Positions 24,859-34,180 of a stretch of 38,657 bases of DNA are shown piece after piece (positions within the stretch are counted from its first letter, which is position 1; each line of letters begins with the position of its first letter). Under the pieces are notes generated by a model. It made no database searches. It worked only from the letters and a program-made list of their open reading frames with translations, and was not told the origin of the DNA. This DNA comes from an uncultured Verrucomicrobiota bacterium (GTDB taxonomy: Bacteria; Verrucomicrobiota; Verrucomicrobiia; Opitutales; Seribacteraceae). The DNA lies in contig CACFTI010000023.1 in the NCBI GenBank assembly GCA_902569115.1, positions 1 to 38,657 on the forward strand, in the 5' to 3' direction. Made by a program: the position numbers and the translations under genes.

Positions 24859-25962
24859 ATGCTCCAAGCTGGAATCGTAGGTTTGCCAAATGTAGGCAAA
24901 AGCACTCTTTTTAACGCACTGACCAAAACCCGCAAGGCGGAGGCGGCCAACTACCCATTCTGCACTATCGATCCCAATGTGGGTGTGGTCCAGGTACCGG
25001 ATACTCGCCTTCAACCTCTAGCCGATTTAGTCGGAACCTCTACTATCATTCCTGCCGCCATTGAAATGGTGGACATTGCCGGTCTGGTGGAGGGAGCCAG
25101 TAAAGGAGAAGGTCTGGGTAATAAATTTTTGGCCAATGTTCGGGAAGTCGATGCGATAGTCCATGTTGTCCGTTGCTTTGAGGATGAGGATGTAATCCAT
25201 AATATGGGTAGGGTCGATCCGATTGGCGATGCTGAGGTCATCATGACCGAGCTGATTCTCGCCGATGTGGAATCTGCCCAAAGCCAATTGCAGAAAAACC
25301 AGAAAAAAGCTCGTGGTCAGGATAAAGATGCCGAAGCCAATGTTGTATTGCTCGAAAGATTGATCCCTCATTTGGACGAAGGTAAACCGGCTAATCTCCT
25401 ACCAATGGACGAGGATGAGCGTGAACGATTAAAGTATTTCTTTCTACTCAGCGCAAAGTCCATGCTCTATGCCTGTAATTTGAAAGAAGAAGAAATTGCC
25501 GCCCCCTCTTCAAATGAACATCTTGCAAAGTTTCAGGAATGGGCAGCCAGCCAGCAGGATGCCGATTGTTGCGTGATCTCCGCAAAGATGGAAGAGGAAT
25601 TATCGGAATTGCCGGATGAAGATGCCAAAGAATACCTTGAATCCATGGGGGTCTCTGATTCCGGAGTTTCATCCCTGATTAAATCGACATACAACCTGCT
25701 TGGTCTAGCGAGTTTTTTGACTGCCGGGGAAAAAGAAGCCCGTGCATGGACTTTCACTCAGGGTATGACCGCCCCGCAATGTGCGGGAGTCATTCATACC
25801 GATTTTGAGAAAAATTTTATTAAAGCTGAAGTGGTCTCCTACCCTGACCTTATCGAAGCCGGATCCATGCAGTCGGCCCGGGAAAGTGGAAAATGGCGAC
25901 TCGAAGGGAAGGAATATTTGTTTGTTGATGGTGATGTGGTCCTCTTCAAATGTAATGCCTGA
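24859..25962 (+). CDS. ychF: Ribosome-associated P-loop NTPase YchF (Obg family)
   Basis: 367 residues, the standard length. G1 is [18 protein letters not shown] (4-21), followed by [14 protein letters not shown] and the switch region [20 protein letters not shown], all diagnostic of YchF. The G4 position does not read NKxD (here YACNLKEEE), as expected for a YchF that prefers ATP. The middle is helical (coiled-coil insertion about 130-200), and the C-terminal TGS domain ends [19 protein letters not shown]. It binds ribosomes and the 26S-like fraction in other bacteria and modulates stress response. Monocistronic here, with its own promoter. Confidence 0.96.
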   Translation: MLQAGIVGLPNVGKSTLFNALTKTRKAEAANYPFCTIDPNVGVVQVPDTRLQPLADLVGTSTIIPAAIEMVDIAGLVEGASKGEGLGNKFLANVREVDAIVHVVRCFEDEDVIHNMGRVDPIGDAEVIMTELILADVESAQSQLQKNQKKARGQDKDAEANVVLLERLIPHLDEGKPANLLPMDEDERERLKYFFLLSAKSMLYACNLKEEEIAAPSSNEHLAKFQEWAASQQDADCCVISAKMEEELSELPDEDAKEYLESMGVSDSGVSSLIKSTYNLLGLASFLTAGEKEARAWTFTQGMTAPQCAGVIHTDFEKNFIKAEVVSYPDLIEAGSMQSARESGKWRLEGKEYLFVDGDVVLFKCNA

Positions 25963-25996
25963 TTTCATTCTGTTCAGGTTGCCTCAGTTTTAAACT

Positions 25997-26026
25997 TTTA
26001 CATACTTATTATATATAAAATATTTT
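25997..26026 (+). promoter_or_regulatory. Possible sigma-70 promoter for the cytochrome c maturation operon
   Basis: TTTACA (25997-26002), 18-base AT-rich spacer, TATTTT (26021-26026), 56 bases before the lipoprotein ATG. The region is so AT-rich that other matches exist. Confidence 0.35.
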
Positions 26027-26082
26027 ACTTTCGTAAGAGTTTAACCAGCCAACACATAAACCTATATATTCTGAAATCAAGC

Positions 26083-27108
26083 ATGCCCGGTTCATTTCTT
26101 AGAGCAAAAGCTTTCCTTCGTTTATGCATCGTCGTTGGTTCAACATGGATGCTCTCATCCTGTGGCGACCAACCAGAAATTCGTTCCTATGAAATTCCCA
26201 GCGAATATACTGGCCCAGTCGTTAGCTGGGAACTCCCGGAAGAATGGGGAGAGAACCCCGACCTCTCTGGGCCTATGGCTGGCTCTTTTCATGTAAAGAC
26301 CGACCTTGGGCCCGTGGGAAGAATCGGGGTCATGCCTTTCCGTGAATCCGTTTCCAGTGTCGATGTGGCCAACATGTTCGGAATGGAACTCGGTCAAGCT
26401 ACCATTGATGAGGAAAAACTTAAAAAGATCAGCGAAATTAAAAAGATCGGCGACCGCGAATTTGAATGGATTCGAATATCGGATGACGGGCATGAAGGAT
26501 CAACCCGTACCGTTCTTCTGGCACTCTATCGGAATAAGGGCGAAACCTGGCTCTTTCCTTTCATAGGTGACCGCGATCTCATACGAGAACAGGAACAAAA
26601 CTTTGAATCCTTTCTCTTCTCTACCACTTTGCGTGCAGGCAAAGTGGAAATTCGGGCAAAAGCCCCTGCCCTCCCACCACCTCCCACACATGATGCACAT
26701 GGGGCACCCACCTGGGAAATCCCAAAGCATTGGGTTAAAACCTCTGCTTCATCCATGCGTCTGGCAAGCTATGAAGTCACTGACAGAAATGGAAGTAAAC
26801 TTGATTTTTCCGTCACTTCTTTTCCGGGTGATGTCGGAGGTACCCTCGCAAATGTCAACCGGTGGTTGGGGCAGATCGGAATTGATCCCGTACAGGAAGC
26901 AGACCTTGATAAATATATTTCTCCTATCGTTCTCGATGAAAAAGACGCCCAATTAGTGGTTGCCGAAGGGGAGACAGACTCCCTTTACGCCGCCATTCTT
27001 TTGTTTGAGGATCGATCCTGGTTTTTCAAGATAACAGGCAACCGGGAACTCGCAAAAGTTGAAAAATCGAACTTTCTCTCTTTCTTGGAGAGTGTCTGTT
27101 TTCACTAA
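26083..27108 (+). CDS. Lipoprotein with two repeated domains, linked to cytochrome c maturation genes
   Basis: 341 residues. The signal ends in the lipobox LSSC (Cys27). Two halves share a pattern: first half VSWELPEEWGENPDLSGPMA, 'GSFHVKTDLGPVGRIGVMPF' and a later WLFPFIGDRDLIREQEQNF; second half PTWEIPKHWVKTSASSMRLA, DFSVTSFPGDVGGTLANVNR and WFFKITGNRELAKVEKSNF. So it is an internal duplication of a PsbP/DUF1795-like fold, joined by a Pro-rich linker (about 200-212). It lies 5 bases before resB and is therefore almost certainly co-transcribed with the ResB-CcsA pair. A role in handling apocytochrome or heme outside the membrane is inferred from position only. Confidence 0.75.
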   Translation: MPGSFLRAKAFLRLCIVVGSTWMLSSCGDQPEIRSYEIPSEYTGPVVSWELPEEWGENPDLSGPMAGSFHVKTDLGPVGRIGVMPFRESVSSVDVANMFGMELGQATIDEEKLKKISEIKKIGDREFEWIRISDDGHEGSTRTVLLALYRNKGETWLFPFIGDRDLIREQEQNFESFLFSTTLRAGKVEIRAKAPALPPPPTHDAHGAPTWEIPKHWVKTSASSMRLASYEVTDRNGSKLDFSVTSFPGDVGGTLANVNRWLGQIGIDPVQEADLDKYISPIVLDEKDAQLVVAEGETDSLYAAILLFEDRSWFFKITGNRELAKVEKSNFLSFLESVCFH

Positions 27109-27113
27109 TTATC

Positions 27114-28403
27114 ATGTCTAAAGATACAAAGAGTAAAAAAAGAAAAAAGGGGTCGCTGGGGGAAAGGCGTAAAAAATTTGCCTGGCTAGTTCCACTCGCT
27201 TCCATAAATCTTACACTTACACTGCTCAGCCTCTCCATGATTCTTGTGTTCGTGGCGACCTTGGAACAAGTGAGAATTGGAATACGCGGAGCACTCGCCG
27301 AATATTTTGAATCAATGTTTGGCATTTGGTATTATCCGGAACAATTTTGGGGCGGAGAATTTTTGAACGCAATCCCGATTCCCATTCCCGGTGGGTATCT
27401 TTTGGGCGGTTTGCTAATCATTAACCTAACGGCTGCTTACATCACTCGTTTCCAGTGGACTGGAAAAAAAATGGGGATCCAACTCATCCATTTGGGTATA
27501 ATCATGCTATTGGTCGGACAACTCGCTACCCAAGCGATGCAGGAAGAATCTCGCATGCAAATTAACAAGGGAGAATCGAGTAATTATATTGAAAGATTTC
27601 ACGGAGTTGAACTGGCTTTTTCAGATGTGACTGATCCTGAAACCCAAAGAGTTGTTACGATCCCGCAGGAAATCATTGAAGAAGGTGGCACAATTCGAAC
27701 AGCGGATCTTCCTTTCAAAATTCAGGTTAAACATTTCGGAGTAAACTGTGATTTCACAGTCAGCCCCGAAGGGTCCACTCCGGCGGGGTTGGTCAAGGAT
27801 GTTAATCGGGGAGTCGGACAGACTGCCAACCTATCCATCTCTGAAAAAGAGGAAGATTTCAGCAGTGAGGGTCTTAACTTTGGATACCTCATCTTCGAGC
27901 TTTTTGACGGAACCAACAGCCTTGGCACTTGGTTGACCCTCGCTCATCCTGGGGGCAACCATTGGTGGAAGGAAAGTCCAAAATTATCCGACCTCGCCTT
28001 CCAACCAATTCGCCACGAAGGAAAGCTTTGGGGGGTCACCTTACGAAGTGAGCGGGAATATCTCCCCTACTCCATCGAACTCTTGGATGTTGAAAACGAA
28101 TTCTATCAAGGCACTGAAATTCCTTTCAATTTTGAGAGTGATATTGTCCTCAACTTGGAAGGAAATCAGTCCCGGAGAGCTCTCGTTTACATGAATACGC
28201 CTCTCCGACACGGGGGTAAAACTTTTTACCAGTATCAAATGAACGCTGCGGCCAACTACACCGTTTTTCAGGTTATTCGCAATCCGAGTTGGTTGGTTCC
28301 ATACATCGCATGTGTTTTGGTTTCGATTGGTCTACTTTGGCAATTCAGTTTTCATTTAATCCGCTTCCTGCGTAAAAATTCCAATTCCGCCCAACCCGCA
28401 TGA
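27114..28403 (+). CDS. resB: ResB-like cytochrome c biogenesis protein
   Basis: 429 residues with transmembrane helices near 25-48 (LVPLASINLTLTLLSLSMIL), 92-112, 122-142 (IQLIHLGIIMLLVGQLATQA) and 395-417 (LVPYIACVLVSIGLLWQFSF). The soluble domain between the third and last carries the ResB pattern MNTPLRHGGKTFYQYQMNA (about 363-381) and NPSWLVPYIACVLVSIGLL. ResB with CcsA forms the system II synthetase that exports heme and attaches it to CXXCH of apocytochromes. The start lies 5 bases after the lipoprotein; the end overlaps ccsA by 4 bases. Confidence 0.85.
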   Translation: MSKDTKSKKRKKGSLGERRKKFAWLVPLASINLTLTLLSLSMILVFVATLEQVRIGIRGALAEYFESMFGIWYYPEQFWGGEFLNAIPIPIPGGYLLGGLLIINLTAAYITRFQWTGKKMGIQLIHLGIIMLLVGQLATQAMQEESRMQINKGESSNYIERFHGVELAFSDVTDPETQRVVTIPQEIIEEGGTIRTADLPFKIQVKHFGVNCDFTVSPEGSTPAGLVKDVNRGVGQTANLSISEKEEDFSSEGLNFGYLIFELFDGTNSLGTWLTLAHPGGNHWWKESPKLSDLAFQPIRHEGKLWGVTLRSEREYLPYSIELLDVENEFYQGTEIPFNFESDIVLNLEGNQSRRALVYMNTPLRHGGKTFYQYQMNAAANYTVFQVIRNPSWLVPYIACVLVSIGLLWQFSFHLIRFLRKNSNSAQPA

Positions 28404-30634
28404 ACGAAGAGAATCCCAAAAAATCAGTTAAAGGAAAAATTGTACTCTGGGCACTGGTCTTGCTCGGCGTATACTTTGCCTTTCTCCCAAACCGCTTCGC
28501 AAGCTCCTCCATACTTGATTTTGCCAAGGGTGAGCCAGCCCCTCCCACAGACTCCTTCGATCTTGAAGGATTTTCGAGAATTCCAGTTTTGCGTGGTGGA
28601 CGGGTTAAACCCATCGACAGTGTTGCCCGCAACGCCCTGCTGGTTCTTCGAAATAAAAGAACAGCCTTGGATGAAGCGGGAAATAAGATTCCAGCGATCA
28701 ATTGGTTTGCTGAGGTTCTTTTCAACCCCGAAGTCGGTGACAAACTAAAGACATTTCTGATCGATCATGATCAGGTGCTCGGCTTACTCGGCAAGAAATT
28801 ATCCGTAGATGGAAAGTTTTTCTCCTATCAAGACCTGGAACCCCACCTTAGTGAGATCGATGCAAGTGCGAGGGAGGCTGGTAAAGTGGAACAGGAAAAA
28901 CGGGACAGCTTCGACCAGAATATCATCGAACTCTACCGGTCAGCCCTTCTCTATCGTAAAATCAAAGCCACCCTTTCTCCGCCCGACCCACAACTTTCTC
29001 CCGAAATGGCGGAACAACTGCAAGTTGCAGATGTGTTATTTGACCCCGAAAAGGACAAGGATCTGACCGCGGAATATGTCCGCTTTCGCGAACTCACAAA
29101 GGAACTTTCTTCCCGACCCGAGGATATTCGTATGGGCAGTGCTGACTTCGCCAAAGTTGTCTTTTTCCTCGATCATTATTCGCGGATGAATATCTGGTCC
29201 GAATTTTTTGCCATTCCACCCGAAAAAAGTGATCCGAAAAAACAATGGCGATCCATTGGCGAATCTCTTGTTGGAAAAGAACCTCTTGATTCAAAAGAGA
29301 AACAAAAAATGGATCCTTCCCGCTTCGCGAGCACCTTGCAGGAACTAGTTTCCATGGAACCCGATGCATTGGCAGCCAGACTCCTTCAAATTCGGGAAAA
29401 TCAAAAAATGGATCCCACTGTTCTTTTTGCATCTCAGTATGCGGAAGCGATAAAACTACGAAGAGAGGTCGATCCCGTCCTCGGACTTTACGAAAAACTG
29501 AAAGCAAGTTACCAAGATCAGGACTACAGCACCTTCAACCAAACAGTGGCTGAATTGAGAATGGTGGGTACAGAGCGGGCAGGTGATGATGCATCCACTC
29601 TAGAATTTGAAAAAATCTACAATGGTTTCGAGCCATTCTACCGTAGCTCCATTGCTTATGTTTTAATCTTCCTGATTGCGGGAGTCTCCTGGCTTGCAGC
29701 CACCTACTCGACCACACTTGGCCGAAAAGGAGAAACAGCCCGACTGCTGCGCAACGCAGCCTACATACTCACCGCGATTGTGCTTCTTTCTCACACCTTC
29801 GGCCTTGCGGGTAGAATGTATATCGAAGGTCGTCCTCCCGTAACCAATCTTTATTCATCCGCCTTGTTTATTGGATGGGGGGCCGTATTGCTTTGCTTCT
29901 TTACGGAAAAATATCTCCGACTCGGGGTTGCATCCGCCATGGGATCACTGGTGGGGTTTGGAAGCCTAGTGATTGCCCACAACCTGAGCCTTGATTCATC
30001 GTTAAATCCGACGGGAGACACCATGGAAATGATGCGTGCGGTGCTTGATTCTAACTTCTGGCTAGCTACCCATGTGGTCATTATAACCATTGGATACTCA
30101 ACCACTTTCCTTGCCGGATTTTTGGGTATAGCCTATGTTTGCCACAAATTGGTCCTTTCTCTGTTTGGTGGAACCACCAAGTACGGCTCCAAGCTGATGG
30201 GTACTCAAAAAGATGCACAGCGTATCCTTGGTGCCATGATCTATGGGATTACATGCTTCTCATTGTTTTTCAGTTTAGTTGGGACTGTTCTCGGGGGAAT
30301 CTGGGCAGATCAATCATGGGGACGTTTTTGGGGCTGGGATGCCAAAGAAAATGGTGCCCTACTCATTGTAATATGGAATGCCATTCTCCTTCATGCGAGA
30401 TGGTCAGGGACTGCCAAAATCAGAGGAATTTCAGCTATTGCTATTTTTGGTAATGTGGTAACAGCTTGGTCGTGGTTTGGCACCAATATGCTGGGTGTGG
30501 GCCTCCACTCCTATGGATTTATGGATAAGGCATTCAACCCATTGATGTATTTCATTCTTAGCCAATTGATATTCATTGGAATCGCTTACCTTCCCAGTTT
30601 CAAGAGTAAGCCAACAATCGAAGCTTCAGCCTAA
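28400..30634 (+). CDS. ccsA: CcsA-type cytochrome c assembly protein with long extracytoplasmic N-terminal region
   Basis: 744 residues, much longer than a plain CcsA (about 320). One TM helix at about 13-29, then a large charged region (about 30-410) outside the membrane starting SFDLEGFSRIPVLRGGRVKP, then about 8 helices. The CcsA core shows LSHTFGLAGRMYIEGRPPVT (heme His), ATHVVIITIGYSTTFLAGFL, the tryptophan-rich WGRFWGWDAKENGALL (about 638-653) and FGTNMLGVGLHSYGF (second His). This two-part layout is known from Bacteroidetes and PVC CcsA proteins. It ligates heme to c-type cytochromes with ResB. Its stop overlaps the stop of the opposing gene by 4 bases. Confidence 0.88.
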   Translation: MNEENPKKSVKGKIVLWALVLLGVYFAFLPNRFASSSILDFAKGEPAPPTDSFDLEGFSRIPVLRGGRVKPIDSVARNALLVLRNKRTALDEAGNKIPAINWFAEVLFNPEVGDKLKTFLIDHDQVLGLLGKKLSVDGKFFSYQDLEPHLSEIDASAREAGKVEQEKRDSFDQNIIELYRSALLYRKIKATLSPPDPQLSPEMAEQLQVADVLFDPEKDKDLTAEYVRFRELTKELSSRPEDIRMGSADFAKVVFFLDHYSRMNIWSEFFAIPPEKSDPKKQWRSIGESLVGKEPLDSKEKQKMDPSRFASTLQELVSMEPDALAARLLQIRENQKMDPTVLFASQYAEAIKLRREVDPVLGLYEKLKASYQDQDYSTFNQTVAELRMVGTERAGDDASTLEFEKIYNGFEPFYRSSIAYVLIFLIAGVSWLAATYSTTLGRKGETARLLRNAAYILTAIVLLSHTFGLAGRMYIEGRPPVTNLYSSALFIGWGAVLLCFFTEKYLRLGVASAMGSLVGFGSLVIAHNLSLDSSLNPTGDTMEMMRAVLDSNFWLATHVVIITIGYSTTFLAGFLGIAYVCHKLVLSLFGGTTKYGSKLMGTQKDAQRILGAMIYGITCFSLFFSLVGTVLGGIWADQSWGRFWGWDAKENGALLIVIWNAILLHARWSGTAKIRGISAIAIFGNVVTAWSWFGTNMLGVGLHSYGFMDKAFNPLMYFILSQLIFIGIAYLPSFKSKPTIEASA

Positions 30635-31119
30635 TCTACTACTTTTTTAATTTTCCTTGGTGTCTTATCGAGAGATTTTTGCAATTGTGTCAAAACATCT
30701 TCGACGGCTCTGCCAAACGCACAGGGGAAAGGTACCTCAGATTCTTCTAGGTTATATTTATTGAGTGCCTGCTGACGCAATTTTAAAATAATAAGTTCAC
30801 GGTTGAGGTAGGTCTGACTCGTAAATGATTCGATTTCCTCATGTCGGTATCTTTGCCGCTTAAACCAAGTTCTTAAATCATACCCAGTCTCATCGATTCG
30901 GAGACGGGACCATTGCAACAATTGATCCAAAAGACTTAGTACAAAGAGTATCCCAAAAAGGATCGTACACACCCAGCTGATCAAAGGGCCGACATAATCA
31001 ATAAAGGCAAAGACAAAAGTACAGACTAAAAGAAATAAAGTAAGAGCTGATTGTCGCCAAAATACGGCTTTAATGACGATTGGTCCATTCCCCTTTTGAA
31101 AGCCCTTTGTTTTTTTCAT
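30631..31119 (-). CDS. Small membrane protein with a PH-like cytoplasmic tail
   Basis: 162 residues. Two adjacent helices (about 24-43 and 47-66) are followed by WSRLRIDETGYDLRTWFKRQ and RYRHEEIESFTSQTYLNREL, the strand order of bacterial PH-like domains (bPH). The tail is basic (RKIKKV). No family name can be given with confidence. It follows lysS by 37 bases and may be co-transcribed with it. No Shine-Dalgarno is present at its start. Confidence 0.6.
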   Translation of the reverse strand: MKKTKGFQKGNGPIVIKAVFWRQSALTLFLLVCTFVFAFIDYVGPLISWVCTILFGILFVLSLLDQLLQWSRLRIDETGYDLRTWFKRQRYRHEEIESFTSQTYLNRELIILKLRQQALNKYNLEESEVPFPCAFGRAVEDVLTQLQKSLDKTPRKIKKVVD

Positions 31120-31156
31120 TCGGAGGAGAAAGACGGGCGCTTATAGAATGTCGAAA

Positions 31157-32602
31157 TCAGGAAGGACGAAGAGTGGGAAATAAAATGGTGTCCCGAATAT
31201 TAGCTGCCTTGGTTAGAAAAATAACTAATCTATCAATTCCGAGACCCATTCCGCCTGCCGGAGGCATACCATGCTCCAATGCGAGCAGAAAATCGTCATC
31301 CAATTCCTGAGTTTCTTCCCCTACTTGTTTAATAAATGCATCCCGTTGGACAGCAGGGTCATTTTGCTCGGAGTAAGCAGGGGCAATTTCCTGACCATTG
31401 ATACAAAGTTCGAAAACATCGATCGTAGTCAAATCGTCTTCAGTAATCTTTGCAAGTGGGCAAAGTTCCTTGGGTATATGTGTTACAAAGGTGGGCTGAA
31501 TCAAGGTATGTTCGATAATTTTTTCAAAAATATCATTGGTAATTTCAAAATCCTCGAGTAGAGGATCCACTTCGATCCCCAACGATTTGGTTTTCTCGAG
31601 TTTAGCTTCCTTAGGTAACTCAAACCAGTCATCACGTCCAACGACCTCGATGATCAAATCTTTGTATTTCGCTTCTCTCCACTCGCCAGATAAATCAATC
31701 GCATCTCCTTCACTTCTTTCCATCTGAAGACCTCCTAGTGACCTCTCGGCCACCTGTTGAATGAGAGAACGGGTTAACTCCATCATGCCCCGATAATCCG
31801 TGTAAGCCTGATAGGCTTCGAGCATGGTAAATTCCGGATTATGCCTGCGGGAAAGTCCTTCATTTCGAAATACCCTGCCCACTTCAAAGACACGATCGAA
31901 ACCACCTACCAATAACCTCTTCAAGTGAAGCTCAAGTGCTATGCGCAAGGAAAAGTCACAATCCAATGCATTAAAATGAGTGCGAAAAGGACGAGCTGCA
32001 GCACCACCAGATACCGATTGTAGCATAGGAGTTTCCACTTCCAAAAAATCACGACCCCAGAAGAATTCGCGAATTTCCCGAATAATCCGACTACGTGCCT
32101 GAAATCTTTCACGAGACTCTTCATTTACAATGAGATCGAGATATCGCTGACGGTAAATTTGTTCGTTATCTGTGAGACCATGCCATTTTTCAGGGAGTGG
32201 GCGTAAGGCCTTAGAAACGAGCCTATACTCCTTTGCCCGCACTGTAATCTCACCTGTCTTCGTGCGGAAAAGGGGGCCCCGTATTCCAATGAAATCACCC
32301 AAATCCAATTTCTTAAACGCAGCGTATTCTTCTTCCCCGATTTCATCTCGGCGAACATAAGACTGAATTTTCCCTTTGCGGTCTAGAATCTTTAAAAAAG
32401 TGGCCTTACCCATAAGACGAAAGGCGACGATTCTGCCAGCAACCGATACTTCGGGACCTTCTTCCTGATCTTCGGGTAGCATTCCGGTTGCTTCCACCGA
32501 GGTGTGAGTTTGTTCCCAGTTTGCACGAAAAGGATCATATCCAGCTTCACGCATTTGATCGAGCTTGGCTTGGCGAACAGCTACCTGATCACTTCCGTCC
32601 AT
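31157..32602 (-). CDS. lysS: Lysine--tRNA ligase, class II
   Basis: 481 residues from the ATG at 32602, preferred over the in-frame ATG at 32644 because AAAGAGGA lies 7 bases before it and the extra 14 residues are Pro/Thr-rich filler. N-terminal OB fold: VSVAGRIVAFRLMGKATFLK and YVRRDEIGEEEY. Catalytic core: FLEVETPMLQSVSGGAAARP (motif 1), FEVGRVFRNEGLSRRHNPEF (motif 2) and GGMGLGIDRLVIFLTKAANI (motif 3). It charges tRNA-Lys in the cytoplasm. It lies 108 bases downstream of the TIR-FGE gene with no clear terminator between, so read-through from that operon is possible. Confidence 0.95.
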   Translation of the reverse strand: MDGSDQVAVRQAKLDQMREAGYDPFRANWEQTHTSVEATGMLPEDQEEGPEVSVAGRIVAFRLMGKATFLKILDRKGKIQSYVRRDEIGEEEYAAFKKLDLGDFIGIRGPLFRTKTGEITVRAKEYRLVSKALRPLPEKWHGLTDNEQIYRQRYLDLIVNEESRERFQARSRIIREIREFFWGRDFLEVETPMLQSVSGGAAARPFRTHFNALDCDFSLRIALELHLKRLLVGGFDRVFEVGRVFRNEGLSRRHNPEFTMLEAYQAYTDYRGMMELTRSLIQQVAERSLGGLQMERSEGDAIDLSGEWREAKYKDLIIEVVGRDDWFELPKEAKLEKTKSLGIEVDPLLEDFEITNDIFEKIIEHTLIQPTFVTHIPKELCPLAKITEDDLTTIDVFELCINGQEIAPAYSEQNDPAVQRDAFIKQVGEETQELDDDFLLALEHGMPPAGGMGLGIDRLVIFLTKAANIRDTILFPTLRPS

Positions 32603-32710
32603 TGGCGTTTCCTCTTTGGTTCTATTGGGGGCTTCGGGGTTCATGGCAAAGCATGAAGATGCAGACTTTCAATATTTTTTACAACAAAAAGCCTCGAATC
32701 AAAGCTGAAT

Positions 32711-34180
32711 TTACTTCACAGACTTTGGCAATTTTGCCAAAACCAGGCGGAATCCAAGATTCCTGTATCTATGATGAAGCGAATTAGTAGAACGCGAAGA
32801 TGATTTACATTCAGAAGCTGCCTTCATGTAGCCCCCTCCTCTACTAATCCTAAATTCGTCCTGCTCGTTATCATTAAGGAGTGTATTAGCAAATGATTTA
32901 CCAACCCATTCACGAACATTTCCGTAAAGGTCATGTATCCCCCAAGGATTAGGGGATTTTTGACCAACCGGGTGAATACTTTTTTCACTATTTACCTTGT
33001 ACCAGGCATGGTAGTGAAGCTCATTTGGATCGTCTCCAAAATAATAGGTTGTTGCAGTACCAGCTCTGCATGCATATTCCCATTCCACTTCACTAGGTAG
33101 TCTAAACTCAAGATTCTTAGCCATATTTCCTGTATTACGACCAAGAATAGTTAAGGCTTTGCAGAAAGAAACAGCCTCCAGCCAAGAAACATTGTTGACC
33201 GGCAAATCTTTCCCCGAATCAGCCATTGGCGAATCACTAAAACTCGGATTAAGCCCCATTACGGTTTGATACACATGCTGCGTAACTGGAAATTTTCCCA
33301 TCCAAAAACCATTTTTCACATGAACCAACCTACTCTCTTCGGCATAAGGAACCCAGATAGAAATTTCTCCGGGAGGAATCCAAATCATAGAGCCAGCATT
33401 TTCATCTTCAAAAGATTTTTTTTCAAGCTCTGGATTTTCTGTTTCTTTAACATTAACATTAATTGCCCAGGGGTGCCGGGTCCTACCGGAAAAAGTTTTA
33501 TCATTTTTCCCTGGTTTTACCCTCTTACCTGAAGCTTCATCTAAATGCCTATAAGATTTATCTTTATTGGAATCAAAGGAAACTTTAGTAAGACCATGGT
33601 TCTTTACATGGCGACTGTTTTGACTGGTCATCGCTTTGCCCCACATCTCCCACAATTTAACCCCTAAGTTAACTGTTGACGCGAGTGCTGAAGAATCTGA
33701 ATCAAATTCAATCAAGTTATCCGAGTTAACCTGTATAATCTGTGACTTAATAGCATCAGAGGCTTTGGACTGCCAATCTTGTAAGGATGTTTCCAGAGAC
33801 TGAAAAGGTTGAAGACATAAAGACAATCCTTCCGAAAGCATCGTCTCCTCTAGGTAAATTGTTAAAATATTTTTGTTGAGGCTGACGGCATAATTTATCT
33901 CGTTAATTACATACCGTGAAGCAAGAGCATGAGGCGACATGAACAGCACAAATAATGAGGAGGTCTTGATTGCCTGAGCAATTTCTTCGACCCACTCTGC
34001 TGATGGAGGAATCCCTTCATCATACCATATATTTATATTTTGATTATTAAGATAATCCAAGCATTGGTAGACGACTTCCTTATCACGATGTGCATAGCTG
34101 ATGAAGATGTAGGGGTCCTGCCCCACATATGATTCAAATGGCTCACTGATATAGTCGCCTAAAACACTTTCCTCATTCAT
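32711..34180 (-). CDS. TIR domain fused to a formylglycine-generating-enzyme-like (FGE/SUMF1) domain
   Basis: 489 residues. The TIR domain (about 22-150) opens PYIFISYAHRDKEVVYQC, has NINIWYDEGIPPSAEWVEEI, SSLFVLFMSPHALASRYVIN and the likely catalytic Glu94 in the position used by NAD-cleaving TIRs. A charged linker (about 155-260) follows with no recognised domain. The FGE-sulfatase domain (about 262-485) shows MIWIPPGEISIWVP, GFWMGKFPVTQHVYQTVMG, PVNNVSWLEAVSFCKAL, FRLPSEVEWEYACRAG, LYGNVREWVG and the closing ISRGGGY...GFRLVLAKL. The copper-binding Cys pair of true FGE is not evident, so this is probably a binding (C-type lectin fold) module rather than an enzyme. No signal peptide; cytoplasmic. 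Its start overlaps the cyclase stop by 4 bases. Confidence 0.9.
   Translation of the reverse strand: MNEESVLGDYISEPFESYVGQDPYIFISYAHRDKEVVYQCLDYLNNQNINIWYDEGIPPSAEWVEEIAQAIKTSSLFVLFMSPHALASRYVINEINYAVSLNKNILTIYLEETMLSEGLSLCLQPFQSLETSLQDWQSKASDAIKSQIIQVNSDNLIEFDSDSSALASTVNLGVKLWEMWGKAMTSQNSRHVKNHGLTKVSFDSNKDKSYRHLDEASGKRVKPGKNDKTFSGRTRHPWAINVNVKETENPELEKKSFEDENAGSMIWIPPGEISIWVPYAEESRLVHVKNGFWMGKFPVTQHVYQTVMGLNPSFSDSPMADSGKDLPVNNVSWLEAVSFCKALTILGRNTGNMAKNLEFRLPSEVEWEYACRAGTATTYYFGDDPNELHYHAWYKVNSEKSIHPVGQKSPNPWGIHDLYGNVREWVGKSFANTLLNDNEQDEFRISRGGGYMKAASECKSSSRSTNSLHHRYRNLGFRLVLAKLPKSVK
32724..32741. repeat. Perfect 8-bp dyad at the 3' end of the TIR-FGE gene
   Basis: TTTGGCAA-TT-TTGCCAAA, located just after the codons for GFRLV and before the stop, next to the GC-rich CCAGGCGGAATCC. 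No T-run follows on the coding strand, so it is not a plain terminator. Confidence 0.55.

Noticed and set aside
25985-26030. AT-rich tract as a replication origin
   Set aside because: No DnaA-box cluster and no dnaA/dnaN/gidA neighbourhood.
31121-31145. GGAGGAG as a ribosome binding site for a plus-strand gene
   Set aside because: The frame that would follow is antisense to lysS and has no protein-like features.
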